Part shown: one piece after another, positions 11,101-20,229 of the stretch
Position numbering within the stretch: position 1 is the stretch's first letter
How the letters are laid out: each line of letters opens with the position of its first letter
Origin: Ovis canadensis
Taxonomy: Eukaryota > Chordata > Mammalia > Artiodactyla > Bovidae
Length of the DNA: 64,000 nucleotides
Reading direction: 5' to 3'
Assembly (NCBI RefSeq): GCF_042477335.2
Contig: NC_091262.1
Span: 43,993,001 to 44,057,000 of the forward strand
Notes under the pieces: generated by a model
Told to the model about the DNA's origin: nothing
The model's database searches: none
What the model saw: the letters and a program-made list of their open reading frames with translations, nothing else
Translations under genes and position numbers: made by a program

Positions 11101-14100
11101 CCCCCTGCAACCGCGATGTGCCCTGTCCAGCCACCTGGGCTGTGGGGAACTGGTCCGAGGTGAGTGTCAGCACAGGTGGGGTTAACTCTGCCATTGGTCT
11201 TGGGTTACAGGGAGGCAGAGACGGTGTTCAGAGAACCCCTACTGCTGGGCGCCGTGGTGGGAGGGGGACTGGGACATTCCAGGTCTGGCTCCATCCCCAA
11301 AGCCTCAGAGGCTGGAATGTCCTGGCAAGTCACAGTCACGCTCTTCAGCGGGCAGGGCTATACGCTGACACTGAGCAGCTGGCCAGGTACCTTGCAAGGC
11401 CCTGGTTCCTGGCCTGAGTCCCTCACCCGGCCTTCCCTTTAGTGCTCAGTGACGTGCGGGCCAGGCACTCAGCGCCGGAGCATCCTCTGTATCAACGACA
11501 CCGGGGTCCCCTGTGATGAGGCCCAACAGCCAGCACGCGAGGCCCCCTGCCTCCTGCCACCCTGCCCCCAGGGCCTGGACACTCTGGGCCCTGAAGGCTC
11601 AGGCAGCGGCTCCTTCAGCCCTGAGCTCTTCAATGAGGTGGACTTCATTCCTGGCCACCTGGCCCCGCGCCCTCCGCCGCCCTCATCACCCGAGCCAGCT
11701 GGCATGGGCAATGCCATTGAGGAGGAGGGCCGTGAGCTGGGCCTGCCAGGGCCCGTGTTCGTCGACGACTTCTACTACGACTACAATTTCATTAACTTCC
11801 ATGAGGACCTGTCCTATGGGCCCTTCGAAGACCCTGACTCAGACCTGGTGGGCACAGGGGATTGGAGACCCCCACCCCCAAGCACTGCTGCTGAGCCCCC
11901 CACGGGGACCCCCGTTCCTCCCACAGAGCCTCCTGGGACTCAGGATGAGGGGGCACTGGGAGATGGGTCCCCTACCCCTTCACCCAGCCAGGCTGGCCGA
12001 TCCCCACTCCCACCCTCAGAGCAGACCCCTGGGAACTCCCTGGTCAATTTCTTACCTGAGGAAGATGCCCCCATTGGCGCCCCAGACCTTGGGCTCCCCA
12101 GTTTGCCTTGGCCCCCCACTTCCGTCAGCATGGAGGCGCCTGCTGCCCCTGGGAGCCAGAACCAGTTCCTGGGAGCAGAGGGCAGCCAGAGCCTGCCGCC
12201 CGCTCCCCAGTGGGAGAGGACCAATGAGGTTTCTGATGATGAGGAAGCCTTAGGCCACGGAGACCCTCGCCTACCCCAAAGGCCCAGCCCCACGTCACCC
12301 TCTCCATCCTCTGCTGGCACTACTCACTCCTCCCCTAGTCCCCACACAGTAGAGCTGTGGACAAGTGGGATGGTGGCCTGGGAGCCAGCTCTTGAGGGTG
12401 GCCTGGGGCCTCCGGACAGTGAGCTGTGGCCCACCATGAGAGGTGCCCCTCCACTTCCTCCTCCCACTGCCACCCTGCCAGACACTCAGGGTACGGACAG
12501 CCCCCTGGAGCTGGGAACTGCCACCCTCTCAACCCCGGGACTGGCTCTGCAGGACCTGCAGACCTTGGCAATGCCAGGAAACTTCCTTCTCATGGCCCCC
12601 ACTGGCCTGGGGCACATGCCTTGGGTGACTCCCCAGAGCCTGGGGCCCTTGGGCCAGCCTGATCCCCCCAGCTCCAAGATGCCCCCGAGCCCTGGGCTGC
12701 TGTCCACACCAGCTCAGGACCGTCCAGCCAACAGCAGCAGAGCCCCTGGGCCTCTGGACACCAGCCCGGCCGAGGAAGGGTTCCCCGTGAACCTGCTGCC
12801 TGCCAGGAATGCCAGCTGGGAAGTGGGGAACTGGAGCCAGGCAAGTGCTGCTGGGGTCGGGATGGGCTGGTGTTGGGGGGTGGGGGCGGTGTCCTCACTG
12901 AAAGTGGGCAGAGCTGTGTCTGTCCTGCCTTCTGGGGAGTGAGGACTCCGGAACTGACAGCTGTGATGGGTGGAGCCTCTGGGTGGGAGGATCATTGCCC
13001 TGGCTCAGTCACACACCCCTGGGGCCGGTCTGCCCCACTGGGCCTCAGTTTCCCTTCTGAGCAATAGAGTGAGCTGAGGGGGCCAGAGGCTCATTCCTGA
13101 GCAGCACAGAGGTTGCTGGGAGGGCAGGGCCAGGCACAAGTAAGGGGCAGCCGGGGGGGCAGCTCTCTCATACTCTGGCTTGCATGCCTCCAGGGACAAG
13201 GAGCTCACCCCGAATGGTGGTCGGTGGGGAAGCTTCCTCCCACACTCCCCACGCCCAGAGCTGCCCACCACAGCTTGCCGAGGCTCAGCCTGGCCCCACC
13301 AGGAGCAGCTCGGTTCCTTGCCACCTGGCTCTCCCCTCAGTGGCTGCCCCTGCTTTGTCAGGGGCCGCGAGGGTCTCGGCTGCATGGGAAGAAGCTGGCC
13401 TGTGTGTGCCGCCCCATTCCACCCTCCCCAGGTTATCACTGGAGGAGAAGTGAGCTGCTGCTCAGATCCCTAGTTTTGGTATGGGAGGGATGGGCTGAGG
13501 CAGAGGCTGAAGCGCCCAGACTTCCTTCTCCAAGTGACTTAGGGTAGCAGCGAGCCTTAGCAGGGCAGCTGGGCCACCCCGCATGTGTGAGCAGGAACAG
13601 TTGGCTGCCAGGGGATCTGGCTTTTCATCTTCTTGGCCCCCTTGGGAGGTGGGTGGAGGAGCCCATCTTTCAGATGAGGAAACTGAGGCAGTGTCTGGTC
13701 CCTCTCGCCTGGCTGGGGAGCTGGCAGGCATGGGGATCCACCCACCCTCATGGCCACTGGGTCCCCTGCCCCCAGTGCTCCACCACCTGCGGCCTGGGGG
13801 CTGTCTGGAGACTCGTGCGCTGCAGCTCTGGCCGGGAGGAGGACTGCGCCCCTGCTGGCCGACCCCAGCCCGCCCGCCGCTGCCACCTGCGGCCCTGTGC
13901 TGCCTGGCACATGGGCAACTGGAGTAAGGTACGTGAGGGAGGCGGCTGGCAGCCTCAGGGCACAGGGCGGAGCCCTAGGGCCCATGGCCTGTGTTTGGGA
14001 TCAGCCGCAGCCACCACCGATTGGCGGGCCAGGGTCCGTGCGCACAGCTTTGCACTATAATTTCTCGTCTCTGGGATGCCCCATCTGTGTTGGGGTCAGC

Positions 14101-17100
14101 CTGCCCCAGATCCCTTCTCTTACTGCCTGTATCCTTTTCTCTGTACTTTCTATAACTCTCGGGATTTCATTTTCTCCTCTGTTCCTCTCTTTCTCCACCT
14201 GTCCCGTCCTGGGGCAGCCCCTGGCCACACCACCCTCTGCCTGAGGCTGGTCAGCCATAGCCTCTCCCTGGGGCTCTTAAGGGACCTGCCCTGGCAGTGG
14301 GGGTGGTGTGGGAAGGGAGTCCGATGCTCGCCCCCACCTCCGCTGGGTTGTGTGTGTGCACACACGGGACCCTCGGTCTCCAGTGCTCCCGCAGCTGCGG
14401 CGGGGGCTCCTCCACACGGGACGTGCAGTGTGTGGACACACGGGACCTCCAGCCACTGCGGCCCTTCCACTGCCAACCGGGGCCCACCAAGCCACCCGCC
14501 CGCCGACCCTGCGGGGCCCAACCCTGCCTCAGCTGGTACACCTCTTCCTGGAGGGAGGTGAGGCCCGGAGATCTGGGGATGGGAGTGAGTGGGGGTGTCC
14601 TCGGATGCTGGCAGCCCGCAGACCCTTCCCCTGCCTTCCCAGTGCTCCGAGGCCTGTGGCGGTGGTGAGCAGCAGCGTCTCGTGACCTGCCCGGAGCCAG
14701 GCCTCTGCGAGGAGGCGCTGAGACCCAACAGCACACGGTCCTGCAACACCCACCCCTGCACGCAGTGGGTGGTGGGGCCCTGGGGCCAGGTGAGCAAGTG
14801 TGGGGGTTCGGGGCGGGGAGAGGGCCTGTGGACAGGAGGCCCTGTGTCAGCAGGCATCCATCACACCTTTTCACCTAAAGAGTTGTTGAGTGCGTCCTGC
14901 GTGCCAGGGTCCCTGTGGTCTCTGCAGATGCAGTGGTAGCCTGACAAGGTCCATGCCCCACTGAAACTCACAACCCACCAGGGAGACAGACCAGAACCAA
15001 ACAGACGTGCATCGTGATGTTAGGCAAGGCCTCCTGAGAAGCGGATCTTAGAGTGCGACCAGCAGGGTCTGCGCTGTCGAGGGGAAGCACACAGCGAGCA
15101 GCACATGCCAAGTCCTGGGGCAGGAGTGACGGACGTGGGCGCTGCTTAGGAGACCAAGCAAAGGCCGGACGGGCGGAGGGGGCATGGGAATGGCCAGTGA
15201 GGCCTCAGCTGGACAGGACCCTTGCTGCCAGGCCTGTTTGGAGCTCGCAGGTTTGGGAATCTCAGTCCTTGTCCCACTGGGGGACCTGTCGAGGGACCCT
15301 GGGAAGCTTGCTTCACCTTGCTGGGCCTCTGTCATCTGTAAAAGGGGGTTGTAAGGATTAGATGAAGTCACAAAGTGAGGCACTTAGCACAGGGCCTGGC
15401 ACAACCTTGGCACAGATTTAATTCTAGGGCCTTTTAAAAGTGTCAGACCCCGACTGACAGGAACAAAGCCTGACCGGGGATGATGGACCCTCCTGAGAAG
15501 CTTTGTCTCCCTCCTTTCCACTGCCCATGCAGTTCCCCCAGCTCCAGGGCATGTACCATCCCATGTGAGGGGCCGACAGCTTCCCCCCCCCACCACTCCC
15601 TTGCCCCATTCCTGCAAGTGAACACTGGTGGCCTCTGGGGACAGACCAGACCCTCTGGGGAGGCCGGAGGGTTGGAGCTGGGAACCAGGAGCCAGGCTTC
15701 CTGGCAAAGGCAGCCACTGCCGTGGGGATGGCCTGGGATGCCCCCCTGCAGGGCTGGCCCAGGGGATGCTCACCCCCCGCCCATGCTCCCCGCAGTGCTC
15801 AGCCCCCTGTGGCGGCGGTGTTCAGCGGCGCCTGGTCAAGTGCGTCAACACCCAGACTGGGCTGCCCGAGGAAGACAGCGATCTGTGCGGCCACGAGGCC
15901 TGGCCTGAGAGCTCACGGCCGTGTGGCACCCAGGACTGTGAGCTCACCGAGCCGCCACGTGAGTGCCCCACCTGGCTCTCTGGTGGGGCTGGGGGTGAGG
16001 TGGACGGTGGGGACATGGGACTCATGGAACTGTCCCCCCAAAGCACAAGCTGACGGAGGGGGTGCCATGCAGAGGCTGGGGCAGTGCTGGGGTCAGAGCA
16101 AGGGGCATCCCGCCCTGCAGGCAGCTCAGGGAGGAGTGGAAGCAGCAGCCTGGCCCCCAGGCGAGCTCCTTTCCTCTCTGGGTCTCAGTTACCCCCTCTT
16201 CCTGGAGTGAGGCCGGGGATGTCCCTGAGACTGGGGCCCAGGCCTGGGGGAACCCCTCTCCCCAGTTCTGTCCAGAGGAAGACTGTCCAGAGCAAGCTGT
16301 GTGACCCTGGGAAAGGACCTCCCTCCTAGGGTCCTGCTCCCAGCAGCTGGTGGCTTCCTGGCCAGCTGGGTCCTCCTGGAGAAAGAGCCTGAGCCAGAGA
16401 CACACACATATACACACTTGCGCACACACACACTTCCTTCCTGCAGCCCAGCCGCCCCCCTGCAGTGCTGAGCACAGGAAACGGTGGCCCTGTGGTCACA
16501 CCTGGCCTCCGCTCACCAGCTGTGCAGCCTGGCGCTCCCTTCCCTGTCTTATGCATGAAGGGACAGACAACCCCCCTCCTCCAAATGATGTCTTGGGCTG
16601 AAGAGCCCAGGCGGTGCCCAGGGAAGGCTGGCTGCTTCTTCTCCCTCGTGGACACTGTCATCCCCACCATGAGGTCTGCAGGAGCGCCTGGGACTGCCTC
16701 TGTCGGGAACCCAGCAGCTCCTCTGCCGTCAACTGTCTGGCCCCTGCCTAGGGGACAGAGACCCCTCCCCAGGACAGACATGGCCCTCAGCTGGCTTCCA
16801 GGGCCTCCAGGGTACCTGCCCCAAGCTGCCTTCTGTACCAGCAACTGGCTCCTTGGCAGCCCTTGGGCAGGCCCAGCCTAGCCAGTGCCATGCCTTGCTG
16901 CCCCTGCCACTGGCAGGGAAGGCCTTGCTGCCCTTTCACTGGCAGGGAAGGCCTTGCTGCCCCATTACTTCGAGGCCCAGCAGAAATCCCACCCGCCCCA
17001 AGTGCCCTGCCCTGCGCATTCATCCAGCAGGCACCGCCGCACGGCCTGCACATTGCCCTAAGGTAGCTGTTGGCGCCCAAGTGAGCCGCTTAAGGGGGGG

Positions 17101-18436
17101 AGGCCAAAGAAGTGACCAGGACGCTGTGCCCCTGGAGTCCCCAGGATGTTTTGATGACTTGTCGGCAGGACGTCTGTAAAGTCTGGAAACTCCAGGGTGT
17201 GCAGTCATCACTGTGAGGCAGCTGACATAGCAAGGCCACATCCGTTTGCCTGTGGAGGTGGGGATTACTGGCAGCGGAGGGGACTAGGGCCCCCTGAAAA
17301 GTTCAGAAACTTGCCTGAGGTCTCAACAGTGGGAACAGGACGCAGGTTGGCGGATGTGTAGGTTAGAGCCGCTGCCCAGAGCCGGGGTGGGGGATCCGGC
17401 CTGCTTCCTCGTGCCCTCAGCTGGGCCCCGGGGATGTCCCAGGACCAGGGCTGCCAGTTGCCTTCTTGCTTCTCCTCCCACGGGATGTCTGCTGAAGTGA
17501 GTAGGGCCGGGCGGCAGCTGGAGGCTGTCACCGGCAGTGGGAGCGAGGCCAGGAGGCTGGAAGCAAGCCACTTCCCAAAATAGCTCTGATAAGCATGGGG
17601 CAGGAGGGCCGGCCAAACCTCAGCCTCGGACAGGCGGCCTCCGTCTGTCCCTCCTCAGGGGGTCTGGGCTCTGCTGACGGGCTGACGGCCCAGGTCACAC
17701 CTCCTCTCGTGGGGCCTCAGTGACTGGCCTGGCTGACGGGACTCTGCCGGTGTGCGACCTGGAGGCTGAGGCTGGGTACAGCCCAGGGGGCAGGGAGGTC
17801 TGGCAGGACAGGTGCCTCTGGCTAGAGGGTAGGGGTGGGGGGCAGAGGCCACTGTAGGCTGGCAGGAGGCCCCTGGGACTTCAGTTGTGTGCCAGGCCCT
17901 TGGGGTCACTCAGGGTCCACAGAGACGGAAAGGGTGGCACGCTCCTTGGCTTCTCACAAGCCCCTGAGGAGTCAGGGCTGGGGTCTCAGGGTCTTCCTCT
18001 GGACCCCCGAGCCCAGCAGGCCCAGTTCCCCAGTCCTAGGGTGTGGGTCCAGGCCAAGGGCAGGAGGGACAGGGAGCAGCTGGATCTACTCCTCAGGTCG
18101 AGGGGAGACCTTCCAGAAATAGCAGGCTGACGCTTTGGGGGTGGCTGCAGGTCTCCTTATGGTCTTTGGGGGACAGGGAGATGGCCCAGGTAAAATCTCA
18201 GAGAAGCTCCTCCCCCCTGGCGCAGGCAGGGGGGTGTTCGGGGTGCCCAGCCTGTGGGTCCTGACCCGCCCTCTGCTCCCCTAGGCTGCGAGCGCGATCG
18301 CCTGTCCTTCGGTTTCTGTGAGACACTGCGCCTGCTGGGCCGCTGCCAGCTGCCCACCGTCCGCGCCCAGTGCTGCCGCTCCTGTCCCCCGCCCGGTGTC
18401 CCCTCCCGCGGCCACCAGAGGGTCGCCCGCCGCTGA
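1964..18436 (+). CDS. ADAMTS7: ADAMTS7, partial spliced gene (3' 16 exons)
   Basis: Secreted zinc metalloproteinase with thrombospondin repeats; family knowledge says it cleaves COMP and other matrix proteins and acts in vascular smooth muscle and cartilage. Coding exons: 1964-2108, 2853-2945, 3335-3480, 4820-4989, 5225-5358, 6274-6394, 7739-7983, 8216-8357, 10406-10532, 10946-11159, 11443-12840, 13776-13928, 14384-14557, 14643-14789, 15796-15958, 18285-18436. They join in frame to 1240 residues plus stop with no internal stop. Domain order: disintegrin-like (about 1-95), TSP1-1 (97-150), Cys-rich, spacer (about 270-385), TSP1-2 to -4, mucin (about 560-960), TSP1-5 to -8, PLAC (1191-1240). 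The mucin domain separates ADAMTS7/12 from other family members, and recalled human ADAMTS7 matches closely throughout. The catalytic zinc motif lies upstream of the window. All borders are GT-AG except a probable GC donor at 12841. The introns at 2946-3334, 10533-10945 and 13929-14383 show nothing recognisable. Confidence 0.97.
2299..2500 (+). repeat. Bov-tA SINE
   Basis: A tRNA-like head (cttgtggctcagttggtaaa, then ggttcgacccctggg) joined to the Bov-A body (cactccagtattcttgcctg) and tail. It is flanked by a 12-base direct repeat with one mismatch (2287-2298 and 2501-2512), read as a target-site duplication. It lies in the intron between the first two ADAMTS7 exons of the window. Confidence 0.92.
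2853..2945 (+). CDS. ADAMTS7: ADAMTS7 exon: disintegrin-like domain
   Basis: 31 codons (residues 49-79), phase 0 at both ends. It starts [11 protein letters not shown] and ends CGESK, with the closely spaced cysteines of the ADAMTS disintegrin-like fold. The acceptor is cttgcag and the donor gtaggg. Confidence 0.96.
3335..3480 (+). CDS. ADAMTS7: ADAMTS7 exon: end of disintegrin-like, start of TSP1-1
   Basis: Starts [12 protein letters not shown], which closes the disintegrin-like domain. It then enters the first thrombospondin repeat with WSGWSAWS (tryptophans of a C-mannosylation motif) and CSRSCG (an O-fucosylation type motif). The acceptor is ggtag. It ends two bases into a Val codon, and the donor is gtgagt at 3481. 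Confidence 0.95.
3481..4819 (+). other. ADAMTS7: ADAMTS7 intron with MIR relics
   Basis: 1.3-kb intron. MIR-like traces lie at about 4055-4130 (sense; ctctctgggcctcgtttcc) and 4480-4610 (antisense; tagagatgaggaaactgagg). Nothing else is recognised. Confidence 0.6.
4820..4989 (+). CDS. ADAMTS7: ADAMTS7 exon: end of TSP1-1, start of Cys-rich region
   Basis: The first base completes the split Val codon, followed by [18 protein letters not shown] (end of TSP1-1) and the start of the Cys-rich region through HTWVPVVND. The acceptor is ccccacag and the donor gtgagt. The exon ends one base into the next codon. Confidence 0.95.
5225..5358 (+). CDS. ADAMTS7: ADAMTS7 exon: Cys-rich region
   Basis: Reads [14 protein letters not shown] and continues through GTPCYQGQG to CINGICK (residues 186-229). 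Two bases at the start complete a Val codon. The exon ends in phase 0, with donor gtgtgc at 5359. Confidence 0.95.
5359..6273 (+). other. ADAMTS7: ADAMTS7 intron with MIR relic
   Basis: About 0.9 kb. An antisense MIR-like stretch at about 6030-6130 has the eroded core (gaaactgcggctcagagagg). No exon is seen. Confidence 0.55.
6274..6394 (+). CDS. ADAMTS7: ADAMTS7 exon: end of Cys-rich region, start of spacer
   Basis: Reads [11 protein letters not shown], then [11 protein letters not shown], the conserved end of the ADAMTS Cys-rich region with an NGS glycosylation site. It then enters the spacer at [11 protein letters not shown]. The acceptor is gttacag. It ends one base into a Gly codon, and the donor is gtatgg. 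Confidence 0.95.
6690..7610 (+). repeat. L2 LINE relic interrupted by MIR and Bov-A
   Basis: Within the intron 6395-7738. L2-like sense sequence at about 6690-7055 (agcttacagtctcgtcttgc, then gtcagggaagacttcctg) and again at about 7370-7610 (aaaggtcatgctggcc). It is split by an MIR at about 7065-7245 and an antisense Bov-A piece at about 7252-7370. The order implies three successive insertions. Confidence 0.55.
7252..7370 (-). repeat. Bov-A SINE fragment
   Basis: Antisense Bov-A body with gaactgtagccctccaggct, then attctccaggcaagaactgg and ttcccttctcc. The tRNA-like head is missing. Confidence 0.85.
7739..7983 (+). CDS. ADAMTS7: ADAMTS7 exon: spacer domain
   Basis: 81 full codons (residues 271-351). 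It starts [16 protein letters not shown] and ends PVWIQ, the beta-rich spacer, which in this family serves as a substrate and matrix exosite. An NLT glycosylation site lies near its end. The acceptor is ccgacag and the donor gtgact. Confidence 0.95.
8216..8357 (+). CDS. ADAMTS7: ADAMTS7 exon: end of spacer, start of TSP1-2
   Basis: [14 protein letters not shown] closes the spacer. [14 protein letters not shown] opens the second thrombospondin repeat. Residues 352-398 plus one base of a split Gly codon. The donor is gtgagg at 8358. Confidence 0.95.
8358..10405 (+). other. ADAMTS7: ADAMTS7 intron with MIR/L2 relics
   Basis: The 2.0-kb intron inside TSP1-2. It has a sense MIR at about 8440-8580 (gggcctcagtttactcatct), L2-like sequence at about 9740-9870, and an antisense MIR at about 10060-10150. 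A C-rich run (ccccgccccccg type) lies at 10158-10181. No additional exon is seen. Confidence 0.6.
10406..10532 (+). CDS. ADAMTS7: ADAMTS7 exon: TSP1-2
   Basis: Completes the Gly codon and reads [17 protein letters not shown], then EEPCPA, the rest of the second TSP1 repeat. The acceptor is ctcgcag and the donor gtgagc. It ends two bases into an Arg codon. Confidence 0.94.
10946..11159 (+). CDS. ADAMTS7: ADAMTS7 exon: TSP1-3 and start of TSP1-4
   Basis: Reads [17 protein letters not shown] through NRDVPCPA (third repeat), then WAVGNWSE, the opening strand of the fourth. Residues 442-512. The acceptor is cccgcag. It ends in phase 0 after GAG, with donor gtgagt. Confidence 0.95.
11443..12840 (+). 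CDS. ADAMTS7: ADAMTS7 mucin exon (TSP1-4, mucin domain, start of TSP1-5)
   Basis: An open frame of 466 codons (residues 513-978). It begins [12 protein letters not shown] (fourth TSP1), then enters the Pro/Ser/Thr-rich mucin domain. Early in the mucin domain EGSGSGS fits an acidic Ser-Gly glycosaminoglycan attachment site, and ADAMTS7 is known to carry chondroitin sulfate here. An acidic Tyr/Phe-rich patch ([12 protein letters not shown]) follows. The exon ends [11 protein letters not shown], the first strand of TSP1-5. The acceptor is cccttttag. The 3' border appears to be CAG followed by gcaagt, a GC donor. The next in-frame GT option, at 12856, would add five codons. Confidence 0.95.
12841..13775 (+). 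other. ADAMTS7: ADAMTS7 GC-AG intron (inferred)
   Basis: Starts gcaagt directly after an in-frame CAG and ends cccccag before TGC TCC. It has the usual polypyrimidine tract. MIR-like traces (gatgaggaaactgaggc) lie near 13674-13690. Nothing else is recognised. Confidence 0.7.
13776..13928 (+). CDS. ADAMTS7: ADAMTS7 exon: TSP1-5, start of TSP1-6
   Basis: 51 codons, phase 0 at both ends. [16 protein letters not shown] gives the fifth repeat, and MGNWSK opens the sixth. The acceptor is cccccag and the donor gtacgt. Confidence 0.95.
14384..14557 (+). CDS. ADAMTS7: ADAMTS7 exon: TSP1-6, start of TSP1-7
   Basis: 58 codons, phase 0 at both ends. It starts [16 protein letters not shown] and ends [11 protein letters not shown]. 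The following intron is only 85 bases (14558-14642). Confidence 0.95.
14643..14789 (+). CDS. ADAMTS7: ADAMTS7 exon: TSP1-7, start of TSP1-8
   Basis: 49 codons, phase 0 at both ends. It starts [16 protein letters not shown], carries an NST site, and ends WVVGPWGQ. The donor is gtgagc. Confidence 0.95.
14880..15410 (+). repeat. L2 and MIR relics
   Basis: Within the intron 14790-15795. L2-like sequence at about 14880-15180 (gtgcgtcctgcgtgccaggg; cagggagacagaccagaa) is followed by a sense MIR at about 15270-15410 (gggcctctgtcatctgtaaa; cacagggcctggcac). Confidence 0.5.
15796..15958 (+). CDS. ADAMTS7: ADAMTS7 exon: TSP1-8
   Basis: Starts [16 protein letters not shown] and ends CELTEPP plus one base of a split Arg codon. 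This is the last thrombospondin repeat. The acceptor is ccccgcag and the donor gtgagt at 15959. Confidence 0.95.
15959..18284 (+). other. ADAMTS7: Last ADAMTS7 intron
   Basis: 2.3-kb GC-rich intron before the PLAC exon. It contains an interrupted (AC)n run at about 16399-16432 and a small minisatellite at 16891-16962. No SINE of ruminant type and no extra exon is seen. Confidence 0.7.
16891..16962. repeat. Minisatellite, about 30-base unit, 2.3 copies
   Basis: The block ccttgctgccc recurs at 16893, 16923 and 16952. Between copies two and three the unit cactggcagggaaggccttg is exact. Periods are 30 and 29 bases. Confidence 0.8.
18285..18436 (+). CDS. ADAMTS7: ADAMTS7 last exon: PLAC domain and stop
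   Basis: Completes the Arg codon, then reads [20 protein letters not shown] through CCRSC, the six-cysteine PLAC (protease and lacunin) domain. It ends with a basic tail, HQRVARR, and TGA at 18434-18436. The acceptor is cccctag. Confidence 0.96.
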
Positions 18437-18670
18437 CCCGCGCCCCGGCCCCCAGCGGCCAGGACGCACAGACAGACTGACGCACGGACCTCAGCGCCCA
18501 GCATGGGCTGTGGCGGAGCCCCGCCCCTCCTGCCCTAATGGTGCTAACTAGGGATCCCACCAGTGGCAGGTTGGGGATCCCTTCCTCTCAGAAAAGGTAT
18601 TTTTTTATTCTAACAGTTTGAATAACATTTATTATTATTATTGTCGTAATAAACAGGCATCTACTGTTTC
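18437..18670 (+). other. ADAMTS7: ADAMTS7 3' UTR
   Basis: A short 3' UTR of roughly 230 bases: GC-rich at first, then a T/A-rich stretch around 18601-18650 just before the polyadenylation signal. The cleavage position near 18670 is inferred from the usual 15-25 base spacing. Confidence 0.75.
18648..18653 (+). promoter_or_regulatory. ADAMTS7: ADAMTS7 polyadenylation signal AATAAA
   Basis: A canonical AATAAA 212 bases after the ADAMTS7 stop. It is followed within 20-40 bases by T/G-rich sequence (ctgtttcc, cttggcttcc) suitable as a downstream element. Confidence 0.85.
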
Positions 18671-20229
18671 CAAGTGCAGCTTGGCTTCCTCTTGGCATGG
18701 GGGAGCTCCTCCTTGCCACGGTTAGAGAGCATCTTTTCAGTCCGCTCCTCTGGGAGGTCTGCAGGGAGAGAGGGGCCCGTGGGGACAGGAAGGCTCGAGA
18801 GAGTCAAAGCAGACGCAGGCTTCTAGAGGAGGTGTGTGCTGGTAACAGGTGGTGGGAAGGTTTTTTGGGCACAGGTACAGCCTGGCAGAGGCCCAGGGGG
18901 TGCTGGTCCCAACCCTTACATGGCCCCTGCTCAGCCCCCCACCCGGCCCTTTCCAGACCCCTGCATTTCACAGGGATTGAGCCACACCCCCTTAAGAAGC
19001 AAGGCCCATCTTGTCACCAGCAGGGTCTACCCCTGGAGTGAACCCCATGGACACATCCCTGGCCCCGGCTTCACCTGTCAAGTCCGTCTGTACCAGGAGT
19101 GGGGGGAGGAAGAGACAGGTCAGACCCACCGTTGTTGGCCCTTTCTTTCATCTCCGTGCTCAGGGACGGGGCTGGGCTGGCTCCTTCCTCACTGGCAGTC
19201 CCAGGTGCTGGCTCTTGCTCTGTTGACACGTGGTCCTGCCACCCAGCAGCTGCCACACCAGCCCCTCCCTGCCTGCCCCACCTTGTTCCACGGAGCCAGA
19301 CTGTGGTGAATACACAGGGAGCAGATGGGCACGAGGTGTTTTGAAGTGTGTCCTGGGCCCTGGTGAGGGGTGCAGAGGCTGAAGGCCAGGAAGTGACCTG
19401 AACAGGATCTGGCCCTCACCTCTGGCCGTGAACCTTGGGCTTGACCATTTTACAGTCTGCTCACGAGTGCTGCTTCTGGAAGGGGCTTGTCCCCCCTTCT
19501 CCACTCACCTTCTGTTCTGTGGCCCCGGGGACCCCTGCTCTGAGGAGTGGCTTCCCAGGGCCTTCCACTACGGCAAGCCCTCACAAGGGATGGGGAGCAG
19601 GGGCTAGCGCTGGTCCCAGTTCCGGCTGGGCCACTGCTGTTGTGCTCTGTGACCCCAGGAGCACCAAGCCTCGCTGAATCGGGTCTCGGGAGGAGGCAAA
19701 CTCCCCAGCTCCTCGCCTGCTCTGTCTGGGAATCTCTACTGGAGCTCCCTCACACCGTCACACCGTGGCAAGATATTTGGTCTTAATCATTCTCGTGTGT
19801 TTTTCCGATGATGGGGGGTGAGGGAGTGGCGTCCCCAGCGGCAGCTGGGCCTGAGCTGTCAGCCTAGGCAGGAGGCAAACAACCCGTGACTCAGGCAGGG
19901 CACGTCACCGCTGGTGGAAGGAGGGGTGCCTGCTGTCCGATGGTTTAGGGGCTACTCTGGACACAGGGAACTCCGGCTCCTGGCTCCTGACCCCTGACCC
20001 ACCCTGTGTGCCCAGCCCTCAACTGCAGCTTGGCCATGGCTTCAGGGCCTTCCAGGGCTGAAGGCATTCTGTCCCACCTGCTCAGAGCAAACCAAAGGCA
20101 GGGATGCAGAAACACACAGTGGAAGGTCGAGCCACCCCCTACCCCCCAACCCCACTTAAGCCCTGTCCCACCTTTCAAGCCTTTGGGGCTGAGTCCCTTC
20201 ACAAGTGAATGTAACTGCATTTCAAGTCA
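18671..20229. other. Intergenic gap between convergent genes
   Basis: About 1.6 kb between the inferred ends of ADAMTS7 (+) and TBC1D2B (-). No exon, RNA gene or recent repeat is recognisable. It is the only intergenic sequence in the window. Confidence 0.7.

Noticed and set aside
11513..12253. A 246-codon frame overlapping the ADAMTS7 mucin exon.
   Set aside because: It is the +1 shadow of the GC-rich mucin reading frame, with no domain or conservation of its own.
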